A stretch of DNA of 64,000 nt from Aeromicrobium massiliense JC14. Its GTDB lineage: Bacteria; Actinomycetota; Actinomycetes; Propionibacteriales; Nocardioidaceae. Under the pieces are notes generated by a model, which was not told the origin of the DNA, searched no databases, and saw only the letters and a list, made by a program, of their open reading frames with translations. The stretch lies in NCBI RefSeq assembly GCF_000312105.1, contig NZ_HE978636.1:692841-756840 (forward strand), given 5' to 3'. The translations under genes were made by a program, and so were the position numbers. Each line of letters starts with the position of its first letter. Within the stretch, counting starts at the first letter, position 1. Of this stretch, positions 36,052 through 44,234 are shown in pieces.

Positions 36052-36938
36052 TGGGCGGCTTCTGGGACCAGTACCGGTCCGTCGTCGAGTTCGCGATGGC
36101 CAACGCGCTGTTCGCGCTCGGCAGCTGGATCGCGATGTGGGCCGGCGTGTTCAGCATGGCCGGCGCGACGTTCGGCGCGGTCGGCGGCTTCAGCGCCGCC
36201 TACCTCGACCTGCACATGGGTGCCGGCATCGTCGTGCAGCTGCTCGTCGGCGCCGGGCTCGGCCTGGGCGTCGCGGCGCTGCTGTCGGTGCTGCTGCTCA
36301 AGCTCGAGAGCCACTGGATGGCGATGGCGACCGTGGCGCTGGTGCTCATCACCCGCGTGGTCGTCCTGTCGGCCGAGGAGTACACCGGCGGCAGCGTCGG
36401 CACCGGCGTCACCCGCCGGATCGACCTCGTCACGGTCGTCGCCCTCGTCGCGCTCGTCTGCTACGCCCTGGCTCGCCTGCGCCGCTCGCGCTACGGCATG
36501 GCCGCGCACGCCGTCCGCGAGGACGCCGCCGTGGCCGCCGCCCTCGGCGTCAACCCGTTCACCGTCCGCGCCGTGGCCTTCGCCGCGAGCGGCCTGGTGG
36601 CCGGCGTCGCGGGCGTCGTCCTGGCCAACCTGCTGCAGTACATCGGTCCCGACACCTTCTTCATCACGCTGGCCTTCACGATGGTCGCCGCGATGGTGCT
36701 GGGCGGCACGTACCACTGGGCCGGCCCGATCGTGGGCGCGATCGTCTTCGTCGGCCTGCCCGAGGTCGTGCGGTCCTACGTCGACGGCGTCGACGAGCTC
36801 ATGACCGGCGCGCTGCTCGTCCTGATCATGGTCTTCATGCCCCGCGGGCTCATCGACCCGCGCCGGCAGTGGTTCCGGCGGCGGTCCAGCCAGCCGGTGG
36901 CCGAGGAGCCCGCCCCGCAGCCGGAGGTGGTCCGATGA
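36048..36938 (+). CDS. ABC transporter permease, LivM type
   Basis: 296 aa. LivM-family permease with FSMAGATFGAVGGFSAAYL, the contact loop RSRYGMAAHAVREDAAVAAALGVNPFTVRAVAFAASGLVAGVAGV and YHWAGPIVGAIVFVGLPEVV. The start ATG overlaps the livH stop and its stop overlaps the livG start, so the three are translationally coupled. Confidence 0.94.
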   Translation: MMGGFWDQYRSVVEFAMANALFALGSWIAMWAGVFSMAGATFGAVGGFSAAYLDLHMGAGIVVQLLVGAGLGLGVAALLSVLLLKLESHWMAMATVALVLITRVVVLSAEEYTGGSVGTGVTRRIDLVTVVALVALVCYALARLRRSRYGMAAHAVREDAAVAAALGVNPFTVRAVAFAASGLVAGVAGVVLANLLQYIGPDTFFITLAFTMVAAMVLGGTYHWAGPIVGAIVFVGLPEVVRSYVDGVDELMTGALLVLIMVFMPRGLIDPRRQWFRRRSSQPVAEEPAPQPEVVR

Positions 36939-37753
36939 CCGACGCACTGCTCACGATCGCCGGGCTCCGCAAGCGCTTCGGCGGCGTCACCGCCGTCGAC
37001 GACGTCGACATGGTCGTGCCCCGCGGCGCGGTCATGGGGCTCATGGGGCCCAACGGCGCCGGCAAGACCAGCCTGGTGAACCTGGTGACCGGCTTCTACC
37101 GGCCCGACGAGGGCTCGGTGCTGCTGGACGGTCGCGAGGTCGCCGGCCTCTCGCCGCACCAGATCAGCCGGCGGGGCATCACCCGCACCTACCAGAACGT
37201 GCGCCTGCTGAGCGGGTTCAACGTCCTGGAGCAGGTGGTCGCCGGCATGTACGCCTCGCGCAAGGCCTCCTCGCTCTCCAGCCTCGTGATGTGGCCGGCC
37301 GAGCGGCGCGAGCGCCGGGCCTGCCTGGAGCGCGCCGACGAGCTGCTCACCCGCGTCGGCGTGACCGAGCGGCACGAGCTGGCCGAGAACCTGCCCTACG
37401 GCACCCAGCGCCGGGTCGAGATCGCCCGCGCGCTGGCCACCGACCCCCAGCTCGTCCTGCTGGACGAGCCGACGGCCGGCATGAACCGCGAGGAGTCGGT
37501 CGCCGTCGGCGAGCTCATCCGCTCCATGCGCGACCAGGGCTGCACGGTGCTCGTCGTCGAGCACAACATGCGGCTGATCCTCGACTACTGCGACCAGGCG
37601 TACGTCATGAGCTTCGGCCAGGTGCTGTCGCACGGCACCCCGCAGGAGTGCGTCGACGACCCCGCCGTGCAGAAGGCCTACTTCGGAAAGGAGAACGATG
37701 CTTCAGGTATCCCGGCTCTGCGCGAGCTACGGAGCGATCCGCGCCGTCCGTGA
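36935..37753 (+). CDS. ABC transporter ATPase, LivG type
   Basis: 272 aa. Walker A GPNGAGKT (about residues 38-45), the LivG-type insertion ITRTYQNVRLLSGFNVLEQVVAGMYA, a signature region in LPYGTQRRVEIARAL (instead of LSGGQ, as normal for LivG) and Walker B LVLLDEPTAGMN, then H-loop VVEHNM. The last 18 residues run 56 nt past the start of the next ATPase gene, an overlap longer than usual in this operon. Confidence 0.94.
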   Translation: MTDALLTIAGLRKRFGGVTAVDDVDMVVPRGAVMGLMGPNGAGKTSLVNLVTGFYRPDEGSVLLDGREVAGLSPHQISRRGITRTYQNVRLLSGFNVLEQVVAGMYASRKASSLSSLVMWPAERRERRACLERADELLTRVGVTERHELAENLPYGTQRRVEIARALATDPQLVLLDEPTAGMNREESVAVGELIRSMRDQGCTVLVVEHNMRLILDYCDQAYVMSFGQVLSHGTPQECVDDPAVQKAYFGKENDASGIPALRELRSDPRRP

Positions 37754-38390
37754 CGTCAGCCTGGAGGTCCCCGAGGGGCGCCTCGTGGCGGTGCTCGGCG
37801 CGAACGGCGCCGGCAAGTCGACCTTGGTGCGGTCGATCGCGGGCGTGCACCGCGAGAAGACCGGCGAGATCGTGCTCGACGGCAAGCCCGTCCAGCGCCT
37901 CGCGCTGCACCGCATCACCCGCCTGGGCCTGGCCCTCGTGCCGGAGGGACGCCACGTCGTCGCCCCGCTCACGGTGGCCGAGAACCTCTCCTTGAGCACG
38001 TTCTCGGGACGCTCGCGGCCCGAGCTGCTCGACCGGGTCTACGAGCTGTTCCCGCGGCTGGCCGAGCGCCGGTCGCAGCAGGCCGGCCTCATGAGCGGCG
38101 GCGAGCAGCAGATGCTGGCCATGGGCCGCGCGCTCATGACCGACCCGCAGGTGCTGCTGCTGGACGAGCCGTCCATGGGCCTGGCGCCGTCGGTCATCGA
38201 CGTCATCTACGGGGCGATCGCCGCGCTGCACCGCGAGGGGCAGAGCATCCTGCTCATCGAGCAGGACGCGACCCGGGCGCTCGAGGTGGCCGACCACGCC
38301 TACCTGCTGCAGCGCGGCGAGGTGGCGATGTCCGGCACCCCGGCCGAGCTGGCCAACAGCGAGGACATCCAGAAGGCGTACCTCGGATGA
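37698..38390 (+). CDS. ABC transporter ATPase, LivF type
   Basis: 230 aa. Walker A GANGAGKST, LivF-type GLALVPEGRHVVAPLTVAENL, signature MSGGEQQMLAMGRALM and Walker B VLLLDEPSMGLAP. The ribosome binding site AAAGGAG lies inside livG. The gene overlaps the IclR start by 4 nt, tying the regulator to the transporter. Confidence 0.95.
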   Translation: MLQVSRLCASYGAIRAVRDVSLEVPEGRLVAVLGANGAGKSTLVRSIAGVHREKTGEIVLDGKPVQRLALHRITRLGLALVPEGRHVVAPLTVAENLSLSTFSGRSRPELLDRVYELFPRLAERRSQQAGLMSGGEQQMLAMGRALMTDPQVLLLDEPSMGLAPSVIDVIYGAIAALHREGQSILLIEQDATRALEVADHAYLLQRGEVAMSGTPAELANSEDIQKAYLG

Positions 38391-39193
38391 AGGACCTCGT
38401 GGACCAGCCGAGCGGAGGCGGTGGCACCGACCCGCGCAACTACGTCGCGTCCGTCATCAAGTCCTGCAACGTCGTCGAGGTGCTGGGCGGGGGCGACAGC
38501 GAGTACAGCCTCGGTGAGGTCGCCCAGGCCACGGGCCTGGGCAAGACCACCGTCCACCGGCTCCTGTCGTCGCTGCAGATGGCCGGCTGGGTCGAGCGCG
38601 GTCCCCGCGACGGGTACCGGCTGAGCATCCGCATGCTCAAGCTGGCCCACGCCTCGCAGCGCCAGTTCAGCATCCGCAACGAGGCGCTGCCGCACCTGCG
38701 GACGCTGGCCGGCACCTTCGGCGACACCGCGTTCCTGCTGGTGTCGTCCGACGAGGGCGCCGTCGTGGTCGAGATGGTCGAGGGCGAGAGCCCGCTGAAG
38801 GTCAACACCGTGACCCTCGGGACGGTCATCCCGTACCACGTGGCCGGCGGCCCGACCGTCATGGCGGCCTTCGACGACGAGATCCGCGAGCGGGTGCTGT
38901 CGGCGCCGCGCACGCGGTTCACCGAGCACACCGACGTCTCGCGCGAGGCGCTGGAGGACAAGTTCGCCCGCATCCGCGAGCAGGGGTACGCCTTCGCCGA
39001 CGAGGACCTCAACAACGGCGTCGCCGTCGTCAGCGCGCCCGTGTTCGGACCGACCGGCGCGATCGTCTGCACGCTCAGCCTCGGCGGTGCCGCCCAGGGC
39101 TTCGGCCCCGACCGCCTCGACCACATCGTCACCGCCGTGCGCGAGGCCTGCGCCGCGCTGTCCGAGCGCCTCGGGGCGCCCGCGTCACGGTGA
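38387..39193 (+). CDS. IclR-family transcriptional regulator
   Basis: 268 aa. N-terminal winged helix-turn-helix (VIKSCNVVEVLGGGDSEYSLGEVAQATGLGKTTVHRLLSSLQMAGWVER) and a C-terminal IclR effector domain (TVTLGTVIPYHVAGGPTVMAAF, with the family's IREQGYAFADEDLNNGVAVVSAPVFGPTGAIVCTLSL). Such regulators respond to small acids and control catabolic operons. It lies inside the operon, between transporter and enzymes, and may act on the paired sites at 33879-33918 (inference). Confidence 0.94.
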   Translation: MKDLVDQPSGGGGTDPRNYVASVIKSCNVVEVLGGGDSEYSLGEVAQATGLGKTTVHRLLSSLQMAGWVERGPRDGYRLSIRMLKLAHASQRQFSIRNEALPHLRTLAGTFGDTAFLLVSSDEGAVVVEMVEGESPLKVNTVTLGTVIPYHVAGGPTVMAAFDDEIRERVLSAPRTRFTEHTDVSREALEDKFARIREQGYAFADEDLNNGVAVVSAPVFGPTGAIVCTLSLGGAAQGFGPDRLDHIVTAVREACAALSERLGAPASR

Positions 39194-39212
39194 CCCAACG
39201 GAAGGAAGCACG

Positions 39213-40082
39213 ATGACGAACCACTTCAGGGAGCAGCTGGCCGAGGGTCTGGTCTACGCGCCGGGCGTCTGGGACGGCCTCACCGCCCGCATCGCCGAGC
39301 AGAGCGGCTTCCGGGCGCTGTGCGCGTCGGGCTTCGCGATCTCGGCCTCGCTCGGCCTGCCCGACGCCGAGATGTACTCGATGAGCGAGAACCTCGACGC
39401 GGTCCGCCGCATCCGCGGCGCCTCGCGGCTGCCGGTCGTCGCCGACATCGACACCGGCTACGGCAACGCGGTCAACGCCGCCCGCACGGCGCGGATGTTC
39501 GCCGACGCCGGCGTCTCGGCGGTGTTCATGGAGGACCAGCTGGCGCCCAAGCGCTGCCCCGCCGCCACCAGCGGCGTCCCGACCCTGCTGCCCGTCCGCG
39601 AGGCGGCCGGCAAGGTGCGGGCCGTCCGCGACGAGGTGGGCGACGAGCTCGTGCTCATCGGCCGCACCGACGGCATCGGCGACGACGCGATCCGCCGAGC
39701 GGTGGCCTACGTCGAGGCCGGCGCCGAGATGATCATGCCGATCTCCAAGGGCTTCCCGGACGCCGAGTCGTGGAAGCGGCTGCACGACGCCGTCGGCGTC
39801 CCGCTCATGTGCTCGCTGACCGCCTGGACCTGGACGGCGGAGCAGTTCACCCCGCAGGTGCTGCGCGAGATCGGCGTCGGGCTGGCGCTGCTGCCCACGC
39901 AGATCCTGCTCGCCGCCACCACCGCGACGCGGGCCTCCCTGGAGCGCCTCGCCGCCGGCGAGCTGGCCGCGGACGTCAGCCGCGACTACATGGAGCACGC
40001 CGACTTCCTGAAGCTGATCGGCTTCGACGAGGTGCTGCACAAGCAGTCCCTGTACCTGCCCGAGACCCTCGAGGAGGCCTGA
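39213..40082 (+). CDS. Isocitrate lyase / PEP mutase superfamily enzyme
   Basis: 289 aa. TIM-barrel C-C lyase family that includes 2-methylisocitrate lyase, 2,3-dimethylmalate lyase and oxaloacetate decarboxylase. Visible: GVWDGLTARIAEQSGFRALCASG, metal-binding VVADIDTGYGN (78-85 region) and VFMEDQLAPKRC with Cys115, the position of the catalytic Cys of lyases. After it the sequence is PAATSG rather than the GH of the KRCGH motif, so chemistry may differ. Adjacent aconitase-like subunits suggest it cleaves the hydrated product into two smaller acids. GGAAGGA precedes ATG 39213. Confidence 0.88.
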   Translation: MTNHFREQLAEGLVYAPGVWDGLTARIAEQSGFRALCASGFAISASLGLPDAEMYSMSENLDAVRRIRGASRLPVVADIDTGYGNAVNAARTARMFADAGVSAVFMEDQLAPKRCPAATSGVPTLLPVREAAGKVRAVRDEVGDELVLIGRTDGIGDDAIRRAVAYVEAGAEMIMPISKGFPDAESWKRLHDAVGVPLMCSLTAWTWTAEQFTPQVLREIGVGLALLPTQILLAATTATRASLERLAAGELAADVSRDYMEHADFLKLIGFDEVLHKQSLYLPETLEEA

Positions 40083-40084
40083 TC

Positions 40085-41353
40085 ATGGGCCAGACCATCA
40101 CGCAGAAGATCCTCGCCCGCGTGGGCGACCGCGAGCACGTCACGCCCGGCGAGAACTACCCCGTCCGGCCGGACTACATGATCGCGTACGACTTCCCGGG
40201 CTACACCGACCGCTTCTTCCGCCAGATGAAGGAGGACTTCGGCGTCACGAAGGTCTCCGAGCCGGACCGGTACGTGCTGTTCATCGACCACATGCTCACC
40301 AACAAGAACGAGCGCGAGGCCGAGGTCCACCAGGTCACCCGCGACTGGGCGATGGAGAACGGCGTCCACTTCCACGAGGGCGAGGGCATCGGCCACCAGG
40401 TCGCCGCCGAGCTCGGGTACGCGATGCCCGGCCACTTCCTCATCCACTTCGACGGGCACATCTCCAGCCTCGGCGCGTTCGGTGCGCTGGGCATGGGCGT
40501 GCGCCGCGACCTGCTCGAGGGCTGGGTCACCGGCGGCATCCACCTGGACGTGCCGGCGAGCACGCGGTTCCACCTCACCGGCTCCTTCGCGCCGGGCGTG
40601 GAGAGCCGCGACCTGATCCACCGGATCATCTCCGACATCGGCGCGGACGGCGTGGCCTTCCAGGTCATGGAGTACACCGGGCCCGGCGCCGAGTCGATGG
40701 CGCTCGGCCAGCGGCAGGCGCTGTGCGGCATGGCGATGTTCGCCGGCGGCGTCTCGGCCATCTTCAACCCGGACGAGCTGAGCCTGGAGTACAGCCGCAA
40801 GGTCGCCCAGCGCGACTTCGAGCCGCTCTACAGCGACCCGGACGCCGAGTACACCGCGCGCTACGACATCGACCTGGACGAGCTCAGCCCGCAGATCGTC
40901 ATGCCCGGCTCGGCGCGCGCGGCCAACACCCGCGACGTGACCGAGGTGGGTGGGCAGAAGATCCAGCGCGCCTTCATCGGCTCGTGCGCCAGCGGCCGGA
41001 TCGAGGACATCCGGGCCGCGGCCGGCGTGCTCAAGGGCGAGCGGGTGGCCCCGGGCGTGGAGCTCAACGTCGTCCCGACCTCGCGGCGCATCTACGAGCA
41101 GGCCGAGTCCGAGGGCCTGCTGCAGACGCTGCGCGACGCCGGCGCCCACGTGGTGGAGTCCACCTGCGACTTCTGCTTCGGCTACGCCAAGCCGCTCGAG
41201 GCCGGCGAGGCCTGCGTGTCGACCGGCGTGCTCAACATCTCCGGCCGCATGGGCAGCCCGGACGCCGACATCTACATGGGCTCGGCGACGACCGTGGCGG
41301 CCAGCGCGCTGACCGGCCGGCTCACCGACCCGCGCGAGGTGGTGACCCCGTGA
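40085..41353 (+). CDS. Aconitase/LeuC-like hydratase, large subunit (divergent)
   Basis: 422 aa. Iron-sulfur dehydratase of the aconitase/3-isopropylmalate isomerase class. Probable cluster ligands are Cys301 (GSCASGRIEDI, compare GSCTNSRIED), Cys361 and Cys364 (TCDFC). The ending GACVSTGVLNISGRMG-like segment is GEACVSTGVLNISGRMGSPDADIYMGSATTVAASAL, as in LeuC. The usual DSHT motif reads DGHI (123-126), and GAFGALGMGV follows. This is not a leucine-biosynthetic gene by context. It begins 2 nt after the lyase gene and overlaps the small subunit. Confidence 0.88.
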   Translation: MGQTITQKILARVGDREHVTPGENYPVRPDYMIAYDFPGYTDRFFRQMKEDFGVTKVSEPDRYVLFIDHMLTNKNEREAEVHQVTRDWAMENGVHFHEGEGIGHQVAAELGYAMPGHFLIHFDGHISSLGAFGALGMGVRRDLLEGWVTGGIHLDVPASTRFHLTGSFAPGVESRDLIHRIISDIGADGVAFQVMEYTGPGAESMALGQRQALCGMAMFAGGVSAIFNPDELSLEYSRKVAQRDFEPLYSDPDAEYTARYDIDLDELSPQIVMPGSARAANTRDVTEVGGQKIQRAFIGSCASGRIEDIRAAAGVLKGERVAPGVELNVVPTSRRIYEQAESEGLLQTLRDAGAHVVESTCDFCFGYAKPLEAGEACVSTGVLNISGRMGSPDADIYMGSATTVAASALTGRLTDPREVVTP

Positions 41354-41889
41354 CCGCCGAGACGACGGCACCCGAGCAGGTGATCCCCGACGTCCTGCGC
41401 GGACGGGTGGCCTGGATCTTCGGCGACGACCACGACATCGACCTCATGATCGGCGTGCAGAACATCAAGTACACCGACCCCGAGCACCTGCACTCGGTGT
41501 GCATGAAGGCCTACGAGGACGACTTCACCGACAAGGTCCGTGAGGGCGACTGGCTCGTCGGCGGGCGCAACTTCGGCTACGGCCACCCGCACTACGTGGC
41601 CATGACCGCGATGCGCAACGAGGGCATCGTCGGCGTGGTGGCCGAGTCGTTCTCGCCGGGCTTCTGGCGCGGCGAGGTGAGCAACGGGATGCCGCTGCTG
41701 ACCGTGCCGGGCATCTCGACCGCGGTCGAGCGCTGGGACGAGATGGAGGTCGACTGGCGGGCGGCCACCGTCCGGGTGCCCGCGAAGGGGCTCGAGCTCG
41801 TCGGGCAGCCACTCAACCAGCGCACGCAGGACATGATCGCGGCCGGCGGGCGGTACGCCCTGCTGCTGGCCGAGCACGGCCGCGGCTGA
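41350..41889 (+). CDS. Aconitase/LeuD-like hydratase, small subunit lacking the Ser-Arg loop
   Basis: 179 aa, GTG start overlapping the large-subunit stop. Swivelling-domain fold with GDWLVGGRNFGYGHPHYVAMTAMRNEGIVGVVAESFSPGFWRGEVSNGMPLL (about 67-117). In LeuD and aconitase the equivalent loop is NFGxGSSREHA, whose Ser and Arg are the catalytic base and substrate clamp. Here it is NFGYGHPHYVA (74-84), so neither residue is present. A different substrate or mechanism is likely. It is the last gene before a strong terminator. Confidence 0.85.
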   Translation: MTAETTAPEQVIPDVLRGRVAWIFGDDHDIDLMIGVQNIKYTDPEHLHSVCMKAYEDDFTDKVREGDWLVGGRNFGYGHPHYVAMTAMRNEGIVGVVAESFSPGFWRGEVSNGMPLLTVPGISTAVERWDEMEVDWRAATVRVPAKGLELVGQPLNQRTQDMIAAGGRYALLLAEHGRG

Positions 41890-41903
41890 CGCCGGGCCGG
41901 GCG

Positions 41904-41948
41904 ACCCGCCCCCGTTGTGTTCGAGACCCGAACACAACGGGGGCGGGT
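41904..41948 (+). terminator. Terminator of the importer/hydratase operon
   Basis: A perfect 20-bp stem (41904-41923 with 41929-41948) with a 5-nt loop, core CCCCCGTTGTGTTCG, directly after the small-subunit gene. It ends a transcript of about 8 kb that began near 33937. Confidence 0.85.
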
Positions 41949-41985
41949 TCGTCGTCTCACGACCGGAAACGGTCACGTCCCGGTC

Positions 41986-42014
41986 TTGACGGGGTGGCGT
42001 GCGTCACAGATGCT
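41986..42014 (+). promoter_or_regulatory. Possible promoter of the GH3 gene
   Basis: TTGACG (41986-41991), 17 nt, then GATGCT (42009-42014). The -10 is weak. A small palindrome, GACCG-GAAA-CGGTC (41961-41974), lies just upstream and could be an operator. Confidence 0.3.
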
Positions 42015-42064
42015 CGACGGACCGGACATCGAGGTTCGGGACACGAACGAATCGGGGGATTCGG

Positions 42065-44056
42065 ATGGACATCTTCACGCGTCGGCCACGACGCCTGCGC
42101 ACCGTGGTGAGCGGCACCGCGATCGGGACGCTCGTGCTGGGGGCGCTGGCCGTGCCCGCGCTCGGCAGCAGCGCGTCCGCGGCCCGGCACCGCCAGCCCG
42201 AGCTCGGCACGCGCGGGGTCGAGATCATCAAGGCCGACGGCTACCGCTTCCGCGACCTGGACCGCAACGGCCGCCTGACGCCGTACGAGGACTGGCGGCT
42301 CAGCCCCGAGCGTCGCGCCGCCGACCTGGTCTCGCGGCTCAGCCTGGAGCAGAAGGCCGGCCTGCTGGTGCACGGCACGCTCGCCACGACCGGCACCACG
42401 TACAACGCGGCGACCAACACCGGCTTCATCGCCGACCGCCACATCACCACGTTCATCACGCGGCTGGCCACCGAGCCGTCCGCGCTCGCCGAGCAGAACA
42501 ACAGCGTCCAGGCGATCGCCGAGGCGCAGCCGCTCGGCGTCCCGGTGGTCATCTCCACCGACCCGCGCAACGGGTTCACGACGGCGGCCGGCCAGACCGT
42601 GCCGCGCGTGGGCAACACCGCGTTCCCCGACCCGATCGGCATGGCCGCGGCCGGCGACCCGTCGCTCACCCGCACCTACGGCGACGTCGTGCGGCGCGAG
42701 TACCGAGCCGTCGGCATCCACGAGGGGCTCTCCCCGCAGGCCGACATCGCCACCGAGCCGCGCTGGAGCCGCATCAACGGCACCTTCGGCTCCGACCCCG
42801 AGGACGCGCGCAAGCAGGTCAACGCCTACGTCGCCGGCATCCAGGACGGCTCGCGCGGCCTCGGCAGCGAGAGCGTCGCCGCCGTCGTGAAGCACTGGGT
42901 CGGGTACGGCGCCCAGGTCAACGGCTACGACAGCCACTACTACTACGGGCGCTACGCGAAGCTCGACCAGCGCAGTCTCGACCGTCACGTCGTGCCGTTC
43001 CGCGGCGCCTTCGACGCCGACGTCGCCGGCGTCATGCCGACGTACTCGATCCTGCAGGACCTGGTCTACCGCGAACGTCCGGTCGAGCAGGTGGGCGCGG
43101 GCTTCAACACGTTCCTGCTCCAGGACCTGCTGCGCGGCCGGCACGGCTTCGACGGCGTCATCGTCTCGGACTGGGCGATCGCCAACGACTGCCCCGCCGC
43201 CTGCAAGGCGAACGAGGGCCCGACGTTCTTCGGCCCGTGGGGCGTTGGCACCCCCTGGGGCATGGAGGACGCCACCAAGCTGCAGCGGTTCGCCAAGGCG
43301 TTCAACGCCGGCATCGACCAGATGGGTGGGTCGGACGAGCCGCAGTACGTGGTGCAGGCGGTGCAGGCGGGGCTGCTGACCGAGCGTCGGGTCGACCAGT
43401 CGGCCCGCCGTGTGCTGGAGCAGAAGCTGCGCCTGGGGCTCTTCGAGAACCCGTACGTCGACCCGGCCGAGGCGGCCGCGGTGAACGGCAACGCCAGGTT
43501 CCAGGCGATCGGTGACGCCGCCCAGGCGAAGTCGCTCACCCTGCTCACCAACCGTGGCCGCACGCTGCCGGCCTCGCCGCGCCGGGTGAAGAAGGTCTAC
43601 CTCTCCGGCATCGGCGCCCAGGCGGCGACCGACCGCGGCCTGCAGGTCGTGGCCACGCCGCAGGAGGCCGACCTCGCGATCGTGGGGCTGTCCGACCCGA
43701 CCGGCGTCGGTCGCGACAACCACCTCGACTTCCGGGGCACGGAGGCCGACTACCAGGCGTTCGCGGCCGCTGCGGCGTCCGGCACCCCGACGGTGGCCGT
43801 GCCGAACCTGGTGCGTCCGCTGGTGCTGATGAACGTCGTGGACCGCGCGGACGCCGTGGTCGCCGACTACGGCGTCTCCGACGAGGTGCTGCTCGAGACG
43901 ATCTTCGGTGACCGCAGCCCCGGCGGACGGCTGCCGTTCGAGCTGCCGGCGTCGATGGCGCAGGTCGAGGCCCAGCGCCCGGACCTGTCCGACGACGTCC
44001 GTCGGCCGCTGTTCGAGGTCGGGCACGGCCTGCGGTACGCCCGCGGGCACCGCTAG
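42065..44056 (+). CDS. Secreted glycoside hydrolase family 3 protein
   Basis: 663 aa. Signal peptide with a twin-Arg start (FTRRPRRLRTVVSGTAIGTLVLGALAVPALGSSASA). An EF-hand-like segment follows (FRDLDRNGRLTPYEDWRLSPE). The GH3 barrel has VAAVVKHWVGYG and nucleophile Asp in GFDGVIVSDW, and the C-terminal GH3 domain ends in FGDRSPGGRLPFELP and FEVGHGLRY. It is probably a beta-glucosidase or related exo-acting hydrolase outside the membrane; the specificity cannot be read from sequence. ATG 42065 gives the signal peptide directly. Monocistronic, ended by a hairpin. Confidence 0.9.
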   Translation: MDIFTRRPRRLRTVVSGTAIGTLVLGALAVPALGSSASAARHRQPELGTRGVEIIKADGYRFRDLDRNGRLTPYEDWRLSPERRAADLVSRLSLEQKAGLLVHGTLATTGTTYNAATNTGFIADRHITTFITRLATEPSALAEQNNSVQAIAEAQPLGVPVVISTDPRNGFTTAAGQTVPRVGNTAFPDPIGMAAAGDPSLTRTYGDVVRREYRAVGIHEGLSPQADIATEPRWSRINGTFGSDPEDARKQVNAYVAGIQDGSRGLGSESVAAVVKHWVGYGAQVNGYDSHYYYGRYAKLDQRSLDRHVVPFRGAFDADVAGVMPTYSILQDLVYRERPVEQVGAGFNTFLLQDLLRGRHGFDGVIVSDWAIANDCPAACKANEGPTFFGPWGVGTPWGMEDATKLQRFAKAFNAGIDQMGGSDEPQYVVQAVQAGLLTERRVDQSARRVLEQKLRLGLFENPYVDPAEAAAVNGNARFQAIGDAAQAKSLTLLTNRGRTLPASPRRVKKVYLSGIGAQAATDRGLQVVATPQEADLAIVGLSDPTGVGRDNHLDFRGTEADYQAFAAAAASGTPTVAVPNLVRPLVLMNVVDRADAVVADYGVSDEVLLETIFGDRSPGGRLPFELPASMAQVEAQRPDLSDDVRRPLFEVGHGLRYARGHR

Positions 44057-44068
44057 CCGCACGTCCAT

Positions 44069-44099
44069 CAGGGCCCCGGTCGCACCGACCGGGGCCCTG
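44069..44099 (+). terminator. Terminator after the GH3 gene
   Basis: A perfect 14-bp stem CAGGGCCCCGGTCG/CGACCGGGGCCCTG with a 3-nt loop, 12 nt after the stop. Confidence 0.8.
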
Positions 44100-44147
44100 G
44101 TGCGTCCCGGGCGACGTGGCCGGACGCGGCCAGGGCGCGTGAAATGA

Positions 44148-44175
44148 CTCACCTCGGCGTGTCGGCGGCCGATGG
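44148..44175 (+). promoter_or_regulatory. Putative FliA-type promoter for the chemoreceptor gene
   Basis: CTCA at 44148-44151, a 16-nt spacer and GCCGATGG at 44168-44175, identical in both halves and spacing to the site before flbD. It places the receptor gene in the flagellar regulon. The leader would be about 53 nt. Confidence 0.6.
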
Positions 44176-44234
44176 GGCGGGCGTCGGTCCAGGGACGGTC
44201 CGGCGTCCCACGAACCATCGCCTGGAGGGCACCC

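Noticed and set aside
40085-41889. Annotation as leucine-biosynthetic leuCD.
   Set aside because: The small subunit lacks the Ser-Arg loop, the large subunit lacks DSHT, and the neighbours are a transporter, IclR and a lyase rather than leucine-pathway genes.
41904-41948. The long GC-rich palindrome after the hydratase genes as a regulator operator for the GH3 gene.
   Set aside because: It directly follows a stop codon, has a 20-bp perfect stem and a 5-nt loop, and resembles the window's other terminators; an operator role is unnecessary.
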